Below, piece after piece: positions 39,701 to 47,417 of a DNA stretch of 64,000 nucleotides; position 1 is the first letter of the stretch, and each line of letters opens with the position of its first letter. Where the stretch lies: NCBI GenBank assembly GCA_016714445.1, contig JADJNF010000001.1:620001-684000 (forward strand), given 5' to 3'. The notes below the pieces were generated by a model that was not told where the DNA came from, searched no databases, and was given only the letters and a program-made list of their open reading frames with translations. The translations under genes and the position numbers were made by a program. This DNA comes from Saprospiraceae bacterium. GTDB lineage: Bacteria; Bacteroidota; Bacteroidia; Chitinophagales; Saprospiraceae.

Positions 39701-42700
39701 CCTGAAACCAATGAGCAACATCCGGGAGTTTCAGGATATGTGTATAGTAGTCCGGCCTGTCTTGCCTGTCATCCGACCGGTGATGCCGATAATATTTTCG
39801 ACCATAATTCCACAACGTTTCCACTTACAGGAGCACATATTGGCGTAGAATGCACAAGTTGCCATTCTACAGGCTTCGAAGGTACTTCCGTGCTTTGTGT
39901 GGATTGTCATACATCAGATTTTAATACATCTCTTAACCCTAATCACCCGGCCATTGGTATTTCTACAGATTGTGCTTCCTGTCATACGACGGCACCAGGA
40001 TGGAGTCCCGCTACTTTTGCCAATCACAATGACTATTATCCGATTACAGGGGCACATACTGCCATTGCCAATGATTGTGCCACTTGTCACAATGGTAGTT
40101 ACAACAATACACCAAATACATGCATCGGCTGTCATACCGCCGATTTCAATAATACCACAAATCCCGATCACGAAGTGGCCATGTTTCCGACAGATTGTAC
40201 TACTTGCCACAGCCAATCCGCATGGACTCCTTCCACTTTTAATCACAGCACCATCTACCCGCTTACAGGCGCACATGCCACTATAGCAAACAATTGCGTG
40301 GAGTGTCATGCCAATGGATATAACAATACACCCAGTACCTGTGTCGGTTGTCACCAAAGTGATTTTAATACTTCCAGCAACCCCAATCACCCGGCAATCG
40401 GTATTTCAACAGATTGTGCATCTTGTCATACCACAGCACCGGGATGGAGGCCTGCTACTTTTGCAAATCACAATGACTACTATCTGATTACAGGAGCACA
40501 CACTGCCATTGCTGCTGATTGCGCTGCCTGTCACAATGGAAATTATACCAATACTCCAAATACATGCGTCGGTTGTCATGCAGCTGACTTCAACAATACC
40601 ACTGACCCGGATCATGAAGCACAACAGTTCCCTACAGACTGTATCAGTTGCCATTCGCAATCTGCCTGGGCACCTTCTACCTTCAATCACAATACTGTAT
40701 ACCCGTTAATTGGTGCTCATGCCGCTATAGCGAATAATTGTGTAGTTTGTCACATTGGAAATTATACCAATACACCAAATACCTGTATCGGTTGTCATGC
40801 AGCTGATTTCAATAATACCACAAATCCTGATCACGAAGTGGCCATGTTTCCAACGGATTGTACTACTTGTCATTCTCAATCTGCATGGGCACCTTCCACT
40901 TTTAATCACAGTACCATCTACCCGCTTACAGGCGCACATGCTGCCATTGCTTCCAATTGTGTGGAGTGTCATGCCAATGGATACAACAATACACCCAATA
41001 CCTGTGTCGGTTGTCACCAAAGTGATTTTAATACTTCCGTCAACCCCAATCACCCGGCCATTGGTATTTCAACAGATTGTGTATCCTGTCATACAACTGC
41101 ACCGGGATGGAGTCCTGCTACTTTTGCAAATCACAATGACTACTATTTGATTACAGGAGCACACACTGCCATTGCTGCTGATTGCGCTGCCTGTCACAAT
41201 GGAAATTATAACAATACACCAAGTACGTGCGTCGGTTGTCACGCGGCTGATTTCAACAATACCACTGACCCGGATCATGAAGCACAACAGTTCCCTACAG
41301 ACTGTATCAGTTGCCATTCGCAATCTGCCTGGGCTCCTTCGACCTTCAATCACAATTCTGTATACCCGTTAATTGGTGCTCATGCCGCTATAGCGAATAA
41401 TTGTGTAGTTTGTCACATTGGAAATTATACCAATACACCAAATACCTGTATCGGTTGTCATGCAGCTGATTTCAATAATACCACAAATCCTGATCACGAA
41501 GTGGCCATGTTTCCAACGGATTGTACTACTTGTCATTCTCAATCTGCATGGGCACCTTCCACTTTTAATCACAGTACCATCTACCCGCTTACAGGCGCAC
41601 ATGCTGCCATTGCTTCCAATTGTGTGGAGTGTCATGCCAATGGATACAACAATACACCCAATACCTGTGTCGGTTGTCACCAAAGTGATTTTAATACTTC
41701 CGTCAACCCCAATCACCCGGCCATTGGTATTTCTACAGATTGTGCATCCTGTCATACCACAGCACCGGGATGGAGTCCCGCTACTTTTGCCAATCACAAT
41801 GACTACTATCTGATTACAGGTGCACATACTGCCATTGCTGCTGATTGCGCTGCCTGTCACAATGGAAATTATACCAATACTCCAAATACATGCGTCGGTT
41901 GTCATGCAGCCGATTTCAACAATACCACTGATCCAGATCATGAAACACAACAGTTCCCTACCGATTGTATAAGTTGTCATTCACAATCTTCATGGGCACC
42001 TTCCACTTTCAATCACAATACGGTATACCCGCTAATTGGGGCTCATGCTGCTATAGCAAACAATTGTGTAGTTTGCCACAATGGAAATTATACCAACACA
42101 CCAAATACTTGTATCGGTTGCCATACCGCCGATTTCAATAATACCACAAATCCTGATCACGAAGTGGCCATGTTTCCAACGGATTGTACTACTTGTCACA
42201 GCCAATCTGCATGGGCACCTTCCACTTTTAATCACAGTACCATCTACCCGCTTACAGGCGCACATGCTGCCATTGCTTCCAATTGTGTGGAGTGTCATGC
42301 CAATGGATACAACAATACGCCTAATACCTGTGTCGGTTGTCACCAAAGTGATTTTAATACTTCCAGCAACCCCAATCACCCGGCCATCGGTATTTCAACA
42401 GATTGTGCATCCTGTCATACCACAGCACCGGGATGGAGTCCTGCTACTTTTGCAAATCACAATGACTACTATCTGATTACAGGAGCACACACTGCCATTG
42501 CTGCTGATTGTGCTGCCTGTCACAATGGAAATTATAACAATACACCAAGTACCTGCGTCGGTTGTCACTCGGCTGATTTCAACAATACCACTGACCCGGA
42601 TCATGAAGCACAACAGTTCCCTACCGACTGTATCAGTTGCCATTCACAATCTGCATGGGCACCTTCTACCTTCAATCACAGTACTGTATACCCGTTAATT

Positions 42701-43780
42701 GGGGCTCACGCTGCTATTGCCAATAATTGTGTAGTTTGTCACAATGGCAATTATAACAACACACCAAATACCTGTATCGGTTGCCATACCGCCGATTTCA
42801 ATAATACCACAAATCCTGATCACGAAGTGGCTATGTTTCCAACGGATTGTACTACTTGTCATTCTCAATCTGCATGGGCACCTTCCACTTTTAATCACAG
42901 TACCATCTACCCGCTTACAGGCGCACATGCTGCCATTGCTTCCAATTGTGTGGAGTGTCATGCCAATGGATACAACAATACACCCAATACCTGTGTCGGT
43001 TGTCACCAAAGTGATTTTAATACTTCCGTCAACCCCAATCACCCGGCCATTGGTATTTCAACAGATTGTGTATCCTGTCATACAACTGCACCGGGATGGA
43101 GTCCTGCTACTTTTGCAAATCACAATGACTACTATCTGATTACAGGAGCACACACTGCCATTGCTGCTGATTGCGCTGCCTGTCACAATGGAAATTATAA
43201 CAATACACCAAGTACGTGCGTCGGTTGTCACCAAAGTGATTATAACAGCACCAATAATCCTGATCACGTAGATGCTCAGTTTTCAACAGATTGCATATCA
43301 TGTCACACTCAAAGTGCCTGGACTCCTTCCACCTTTAATCACAACAGTTTTTATCCATTGATAGGTGCTCACGCTGCTATTGCCAATAATTGTGTAGTTT
43401 GTCACAATGGAAATTACACCAATACCCCGAATACCTGTATAGGTTGTCATATATCAGATTACAACAGTGCTACAAATCCTAATCATCAGACTGCCCAATT
43501 TCCGACTGACTGTACTGTATGTCATTCCCAATCTTCCTGGGAGCCGGCTACTTTTAACCATGATAATATGTATTTTCCAATTTATAGTGGTAAACATGAT
43601 GGTGAATGGGATCAATGTATTGAATGTCATATAAATCCAAATAATTACGCAATATTCAGTTGTATAGATTGTCATGAACACGACAATCAAAATGATGTAG
43701 ACGACGACCATGATGAAGTCAACGGCTATCAGTACAATAGCAATGCATGTTTTGCCTGTCATCCGGATGGCAATGATTAA
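36776..43780 (+). CDS. Giant 94-CxxCH multihaem cytochrome c
   Basis: The 2334-aa protein contains 94 CxxCH motifs by direct count. ATG 36776 lies inside the preceding gene and gives a good signal peptide (MYRLSSIVILILMGYISAGG). Hemes 1-12 form an N-terminal head. Hemes 13-46 form 9-haem units of 222 aa (marker ACLACHPTGDA), the fourth being interrupted. Hemes 47-91 form five 9-haem units of 221 aa (marker CVECHANGYNN), and hemes 92-94 complete the interrupted unit. Spacer phrases such as TFNHSTIYPLTGAHAAIASN supply axial His. No lipobox or sorting domain is visible at the C-terminus (CHPDGND). At about 25 residues per haem it could form a very long conductive rod. The next gene overlaps its stop. 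Confidence 0.92.
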   Translation: MYRLSSIVILILMGYISAGGQSPHGKGFTMDCAKCHSPESWSFNSKTNTFNHDSTAFPLTGQHVDLDCRSCHTSPVFNEVKTECISCHVDIHQQTVGSDCARCHTPQSWIVENVTGLHEQISFPLMGVHAIVNCNQCHQSETNVRFSPTGTECINCHLDEYNAAKMPDHIKLGFGNDCAACHSLTGTEWNTEMVDHSFFPLEQGHMISDCAACHKSEHFSDLSPDCVSCHQTDFNNTLNPNHFIAGFSTDCVSCHTISSGWKPVTFASHDVQHFPIYSGKHQGVWNDCVECHSNSSDYTQFTCVSCHKNPETNDLHQNISGYMYDNNACLACHPSGDAENAFNHNATNFPLTGAHTNVDCISCHFGGYEGTSTLCVDCHTTDFNQTVNPNHTQLGLNKDCSACHTTVPGWSPATFETHNTYYPLNGAHALIANDCASCHNGNYNNTPNTCFGCHNQDFTGAQDPDHILNQFSEDCATCHSESAWSPSTFNHDGLYFPIYSGKHLGQWAQCVDCHTVEGDFKQFTCITCHQNPETDNVHTGISGYNYNNNACLACHPTGDADMAFNHNDTAFPLTGAHTTIDCISCHANGYQGTSTICVDCHTIDFNQTVNPNHMVLGLNTDCASCHTTAPGWSPATFSIHNVFYPLNGAHALIANDCAGCHNGNYNDTPNTCFGCHNNDYNATTDPNHIALQLPTDCASCHSESAWIPSTFQHDGMYFPIFSGKHLGTWSNCVECHSNSGNWAEFTCITCHQNPETDNQHLSVGGYSYFSPACLACHPTGDADLVFDHNTTAFPLTGAHTTVECLTCHANGFEGTPTLCVSCHTSDFNQSLNPNHNSLNITTDCILCHTTTPGWSPASFPVHNEFYMLNGAHAAISSDCIACHNGNYNNTPTTCVGCHNDDYIATTDPNHINLQFPTDCATCHSESSWNPSTFNHDGQYFPINSGKHLGTWNQCLDCHNNPANYSQFTCTTCHQNPETNEQHPGVSGYVYSSPACLACHPTGDADNIFDHNSTTFPLTGAHIGVECTSCHSTGFEGTSVLCVDCHTSDFNTSLNPNHPAIGISTDCASCHTTAPGWSPATFANHNDYYPITGAHTAIANDCATCHNGSYNNTPNTCIGCHTADFNNTTNPDHEVAMFPTDCTTCHSQSAWTPSTFNHSTIYPLTGAHATIANNCVECHANGYNNTPSTCVGCHQSDFNTSSNPNHPAIGISTDCASCHTTAPGWRPATFANHNDYYLITGAHTAIAADCAACHNGNYTNTPNTCVGCHAADFNNTTDPDHEAQQFPTDCISCHSQSAWAPSTFNHNTVYPLIGAHAAIANNCVVCHIGNYTNTPNTCIGCHAADFNNTTNPDHEVAMFPTDCTTCHSQSAWAPSTFNHSTIYPLTGAHAAIASNCVECHANGYNNTPNTCVGCHQSDFNTSVNPNHPAIGISTDCVSCHTTAPGWSPATFANHNDYYLITGAHTAIAADCAACHNGNYNNTPSTCVGCHAADFNNTTDPDHEAQQFPTDCISCHSQSAWAPSTFNHNSVYPLIGAHAAIANNCVVCHIGNYTNTPNTCIGCHAADFNNTTNPDHEVAMFPTDCTTCHSQSAWAPSTFNHSTIYPLTGAHAAIASNCVECHANGYNNTPNTCVGCHQSDFNTSVNPNHPAIGISTDCASCHTTAPGWSPATFANHNDYYLITGAHTAIAADCAACHNGNYTNTPNTCVGCHAADFNNTTDPDHETQQFPTDCISCHSQSSWAPSTFNHNTVYPLIGAHAAIANNCVVCHNGNYTNTPNTCIGCHTADFNNTTNPDHEVAMFPTDCTTCHSQSAWAPSTFNHSTIYPLTGAHAAIASNCVECHANGYNNTPNTCVGCHQSDFNTSSNPNHPAIGISTDCASCHTTAPGWSPATFANHNDYYLITGAHTAIAADCAACHNGNYNNTPSTCVGCHSADFNNTTDPDHEAQQFPTDCISCHSQSAWAPSTFNHSTVYPLIGAHAAIANNCVVCHNGNYNNTPNTCIGCHTADFNNTTNPDHEVAMFPTDCTTCHSQSAWAPSTFNHSTIYPLTGAHAAIASNCVECHANGYNNTPNTCVGCHQSDFNTSVNPNHPAIGISTDCVSCHTTAPGWSPATFANHNDYYLITGAHTAIAADCAACHNGNYNNTPSTCVGCHQSDYNSTNNPDHVDAQFSTDCISCHTQSAWTPSTFNHNSFYPLIGAHAAIANNCVVCHNGNYTNTPNTCIGCHISDYNSATNPNHQTAQFPTDCTVCHSQSSWEPATFNHDNMYFPIYSGKHDGEWDQCIECHINPNNYAIFSCIDCHEHDNQNDVDDDHDEVNGYQYNSNACFACHPDGND
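37757..39754 (+). repeat. Tandem 666-bp units (type I, 9 hemes each) in the giant cytochrome
   Basis: The ACLACHP codons begin at 37757, 38423, 39089 and 39755, an exact 666-bp period (222 codons, nine CxxCH each). Three full units are followed by a fourth starting at 39755 that is interrupted after seven hemes. The units have diverged at the DNA level, so they are older than the 663-bp array. Confidence 0.85.
40298..43612 (+). repeat. Tandem 663-bp units (type II, 9 hemes each), near-identical DNA
   Basis: The GTGGAGTGTCATGCC sequence begins at 40298, 40961, 41624, 42287 and 42950, an exact 663-bp period (221 codons, nine CxxCH). The first four units differ by scattered, mostly silent changes, and the fifth diverges after about 43230. 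Each unit is itself made of three 3-haem subunits. High DNA identity indicates recent duplication or gene conversion. Confidence 0.88.
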
Positions 43781-45410
43781 TTGTTTAAAACAAACTAAAG
43801 TGAAACTTAAACAAGTTTATTTCTTATTTTTAATTACTTATTTTCCTTTGGCAGGACTTGCGCAACAGCAGGCGATCGATGGAAGTGTGACCTTTAAAAG
43901 TTCAAAAAATGTTTATGTGAGATTTAACTCGACTGAAAATATTAGTACTGGTGATACCCTTTTTTATGACGTGGCTGGTACTAGGAAGCCAGCTTTGATT
44001 GTAACCCAAAAATCATCAACATCTTGTGTTTGTACTAGTCTTACTTCAGAAAACATTGCGGTAGGTCAACGTATTTCTTTTTTTCCAAAATCACCCCCAA
44101 TTCAGGAAATAAAATCTGATAATGTGGTGATGCCGGAAACACTTCCGTTAATTGTAACACCTGATTCTATAAAAAATGATTCTTTAACTCGGAAAGTAAG
44201 AAAACAGATGGTTAATGGAAGACTGACTTTCTCCACCAATGCCAGTATTAATTCAGACAACAACAGTAACTTCCATCGTATCAGAACTGCATTTTCGCTA
44301 AATATTCAAAATATCAGAAATTCTTCTTTTTCAACACAAACTTATATAACCTACAGACACCGGTATGGAATAGACCAGAGTACTACAGGTTTTTATGACG
44401 ACTTTAAAGTATTTACTCTGGCTGTTCAATATGCGCCCGGAGATAAGTTTAATCTCTGGGTAGGTAGAAAAATGAACAATAATATGGCCAATATGGGTGC
44501 CATTGACGGCATACAATCAGAATATAAACTAAATAAGTTTATAATTGGAGCATTTGCAGGTACAAGACCTGACTTTACTGATTTTACCTTTAATCCGTCT
44601 TTAAATCAATTTGGTGCTTACGTCGTCAGAATCGACAAAACGAATTCCGGTATGGCTCAAACTTCCTTAGCTTTTGCGGAACAACAAAACGACTTTAAGA
44701 CCGACCGAAGATTTGTATATTTTCAACATAATAATTCAGTAATCAAAAACCTCAATCTGTTTTTATCATCTGAACTCGATCTATACAAAAAAATCAATGG
44801 CGATATTTCTAATAAACCCAGTATTACCAGTGTTTACCTCTCATTGAGATATAGACTCAGAAAAAATCTTAGTATTTCTACTTCTTACGACAACAGAAGA
44901 AATATTATCTATTATGAATCTTATCAGACTTTTATCGATCAACTCGTCGCTCAGGAAACCAGACAGGGATTCAGATTACAAATGAATTACAGTCCGTTTA
45001 AAAGTATATCCATCAATGCTTCCACTTTTTACAGATATCAGGGGGACAATCCGGTCCCAACAAAAAACTATGTTGGAAATATTAATTTTAATAACATTCC
45101 TGGTCTAAAAATGAATGTGGCTGTTAATGCCAATCTGCTTGAATCATATTATTTTAAAGGAACCATCATAGGCGGCAGGGTATCTGATGATTTTTTAAAA
45201 GGCAAAATTAATGCTGAACTAAACTACAGGAATGTAAATTATACTTTTTTCAACTCAGAAACATCTCTAAAGCAACATATTGCAGGTTTTAACCTTAATT
45301 TTAATTTACTTAAAAAAACTTCGTTGATATTGAGTTATGAAGGTACCTTTGAGCCCAAAACCACTTATCACAGATATTTTATCACCGCCATTCAAAGATT
45401 CAAAAACTAA
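43773..45410 (+). CDS. Predicted outer-membrane beta-barrel of the cytochrome operon
   Basis: The protein is 545 aa from ATG 43773, which overlaps the cytochrome stop by 8 bp. GTG 43800 would give a tighter signal peptide (KLKQVYFLFLITYFPLAGLAQ) and is an alternative. After a roughly 90-aa N-terminal domain (DGSVTFKSSKNVYVRF...GDTLFYDV, with CVC near residue 85) and a linker, from about residue 140 the sequence alternates hydrophobic and polar residues in strands with aromatic ends, such as FSTQTYITYRHRYGID, RFVYFQHNNS and the terminal YFITAIQRFKN. The final strand ends in an OM-type pattern. In context it is a candidate porin sheath for a multihaem cytochrome, as in MtrB-type conduits, but there is no sequence link to MtrB that I can see. 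Confidence 0.72.
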   Translation: MINCLKQTKVKLKQVYFLFLITYFPLAGLAQQQAIDGSVTFKSSKNVYVRFNSTENISTGDTLFYDVAGTRKPALIVTQKSSTSCVCTSLTSENIAVGQRISFFPKSPPIQEIKSDNVVMPETLPLIVTPDSIKNDSLTRKVRKQMVNGRLTFSTNASINSDNNSNFHRIRTAFSLNIQNIRNSSFSTQTYITYRHRYGIDQSTTGFYDDFKVFTLAVQYAPGDKFNLWVGRKMNNNMANMGAIDGIQSEYKLNKFIIGAFAGTRPDFTDFTFNPSLNQFGAYVVRIDKTNSGMAQTSLAFAEQQNDFKTDRRFVYFQHNNSVIKNLNLFLSSELDLYKKINGDISNKPSITSVYLSLRYRLRKNLSISTSYDNRRNIIYYESYQTFIDQLVAQETRQGFRLQMNYSPFKSISINASTFYRYQGDNPVPTKNYVGNINFNNIPGLKMNVAVNANLLESYYFKGTIIGGRVSDDFLKGKINAELNYRNVNYTFFNSETSLKQHIAGFNLNFNLLKKTSLILSYEGTFEPKTTYHRYFITAIQRFKN

Positions 45411-45417
45411 ATTAAAC

Positions 45418-46194
45418 ATGAATATTTTCAAATCTTTATTACCGTTCTTAGTAATTCCATTTATCATCTCATGCGATTCCAAACCCAAAATCATTGTTGC
45501 TGATGCAACTGAAGCAACACCATTAAATGCTGAAGCTACTTCGGATGTGTCATCTACAGGGGCACCAACCAATACCGGATCCGGTGGAGTGCATCAGGTA
45601 ATAGCCAATGAAGTACTTCAGACAGAAAGATATACCTATCTCAATGTGACGGAAGGAACTCAAACTTTCTGGATTGCTACCGCTAAAAAGGAAGCGTCCA
45701 AAGGAAAAGCATATCTTTACAAAGGTGGGTTGATGAAAACGAATTTTGAAAGCCTTGAGTTCAAACGAACATTTGACACCATTTATCTGGTAGGAAATAT
45801 CATCGATGCTACGGAACACCCTGGTGGTAATATGGCAGGAACTGCATCCGAAAACACTAGTGTTCCTTCTTCCACCAATGCTGCTGCCACCAAGCCTGTA
45901 AAAGATGCAGTAAAACTTTCCGAGCTTTTTAAAAATAAAGCCAAATATGATGGTCAGGTTATTACAGTGAGCGGTACTTGTGTCAAAGTTAACAACGGTA
46001 TTATGGGGCGTAACTGGATTCACATAGAAGATGGTTCAAAAACCGGAGGAAAACCTCTTGACCTTACTATTACTACCAATCTGAACATTCCTATGGGCAG
46101 CAAAATCGCTATGACAGGCAAAATAGCACTAAATAAAGATTTTGGCGCAGGATACAGATACGACATCATCATGGAAGACGCAGGTGGGATGTAA
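45418..46194 (+). CDS. Lipoprotein with OB-fold-like domain in the cytochrome operon
   Basis: The 258-aa product has a lipoprotein signal (FLVIPFIISC, Cys near residue 19) followed by a Thr/Ala-rich linker. Its first domain (QVIANEVLQTERYTYLNVTEGTQTFWIATAKKEASKGKAYLYKG) and its second (YDGQVITVSGTCVKVNNGIMGRNWIHIEDGS...MTGKIALNKDFG) have the short beta-barrel pattern of small OB-fold-like proteins often found near c-type cytochrome genes. It starts 7 bp after the barrel gene, so it belongs to the same operon. Possible roles are cytochrome maturation or assembly of the outer-membrane complex (inference). Confidence 0.7.
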   Translation: MNIFKSLLPFLVIPFIISCDSKPKIIVADATEATPLNAEATSDVSSTGAPTNTGSGGVHQVIANEVLQTERYTYLNVTEGTQTFWIATAKKEASKGKAYLYKGGLMKTNFESLEFKRTFDTIYLVGNIIDATEHPGGNMAGTASENTSVPSSTNAAATKPVKDAVKLSELFKNKAKYDGQVITVSGTCVKVNNGIMGRNWIHIEDGSKTGGKPLDLTITTNLNIPMGSKIAMTGKIALNKDFGAGYRYDIIMEDAGGM

Positions 46195-46312
46195 AATGAA
46201 AATTTGTATATTTTGAGTGCTTGAAAAAAATATGAATAACATAAGTAATTTTAAATATCAATCTATATATTTTGAATAAAGGACACCCCTCAGCTAAACA
46301 ATGTAAACGAAA

Positions 46313-47325
46313 ATGAAAAAATTATTCATTTTAATCTTATGGATTCTTTTTGAAATTCATACGGCCAATACCCAATCTCCGCATGGGAGTGGATTGAGAT
46401 TTGATTGTGCGCTTTGTCACAGCTCTGATAGCTGGACTTTTAACTCCAAAAATTATACTTTTAATCATGACAGCACATCTTTTCCGATAATTGGCCAACA
46501 CGCTACCCTGGAATGCAGATCCTGTCACACTTCCCTGTCATTTAAAGACATTCCTTCTGACTGTATTTCCTGTCATGTGGACATTCATCAACAAACATTG
46601 GGAAATGATTGTGCCAGATGCCACACATCTCTCACTTGGGTTGTGGAAAATATTACGAAAATACATGAACAAACTTCCTTTCCTTTGATGGGTGCGCATG
46701 CAACGGTCGATTGCAATGCCTGTCATCAAAGTGAAACGAATGTAAGATTCAGCCCGATTAATCCGGAATGTATATCTTGTCATACCCAGGATTATGAAAT
46801 GGCAAAAAATCCTGATCACAAAAGTATTGGCTTTTCTACAGATTGTTCAGTTTGTCACAAACAGACCAGTATGGATTGGTTGGGTGTAGGTATAGTCCAC
46901 AGTTTTTTCCCGCTGGAACAAGGACATCAGATCAGTGATTGCAGTCAATGCCATAAATCAACCGACTATAACGACATAAGTCCGGAATGTATAAATTGCC
47001 ATCAAAAAGACTTTACCAATGCAAAAACCCTGATCATAGTCTTTTTCCTACCCAATGTAATTTATGTCATACATTAGCCATTGGGTGGATGCCGGCTAGT
47101 TTTACCAACCATGACAGCAGATTTCCAATTTATTCCGGTAATCATAAAAATGAATGGGATCAGTGTATAGAATGCCATATCAATCCGGGAGATTACATTA
47201 CTTTCAGTTGTGTAAAATGTCATGAACATAACAATGCAGGTAAATTAGCTAAAGAACATGACGAAGTTAGCAATTATCAATACGAAAGCAATGCTTGTTA
47301 TGCTTGCCATCCTAAAGGGAATTAG
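46313..47325 (+). CDS. 13-CxxCH multihaem cytochrome c, short paralogue of the giant one (frameshift)
   Basis: Two frames join into one gene of about 338 aa if one A is restored in the run at 47023-47027. The signal peptide is MKKLFILILWILFEIHTANTQ. Thirteen CxxCH motifs follow. Motifs 1-9 align with 1-9 of the giant cytochrome (SPHGxGxxxDCAxCHSxxSW, VDIHQQT, QSETNVRFSP, SFFPLEQGH), and motifs 10-13 align with its last four (FPIYSGxHxxEWDQCIECHINP, EHDEVxxYQYxSNACxACHP). It is thus the giant protein without its nine repeat units. It lies 118 bp after the lipoprotein gene, at the end of the operon. Confidence 0.87.
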
Positions 47326-47417
47326 CGTATCATTTAAAGATGAAAATTGTTGATTACAGTTATTAAACATTTTTAATCTTCTGAGACATCTTATAAAATA
47401 TCACTTCTAAAATATAT

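Noticed and set aside
39900..43270. Long antisense and alternate-frame open frames across the giant cytochrome
   Set aside because: They repeat with the 663-bp period and are low-complexity by-products of the repeated CxxCH codons; none has a plausible start, signal or independent conservation.
40298..43612. The repeat array as a CRISPR or satellite repeat
   Set aside because: Units are 663 bp, coding, in frame and each encodes nine haem motifs; there are no short direct repeats separated by unique spacers.
34944..43780. The 23- and 94-haem cytochromes being one protein split by error
   Set aside because: The first ends with a normal stop, and the second has its own well-formed signal peptide and its own SPHGKG start, which is shared with the separate 13-haem gene.
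2648..47027. Homopolymer frame breaks as phase-variation switches
   Set aside because: The runs are short (3-7 bases) and hit housekeeping genes such as tamB, where on/off switching is implausible; uncorrected sequencing error explains them all.
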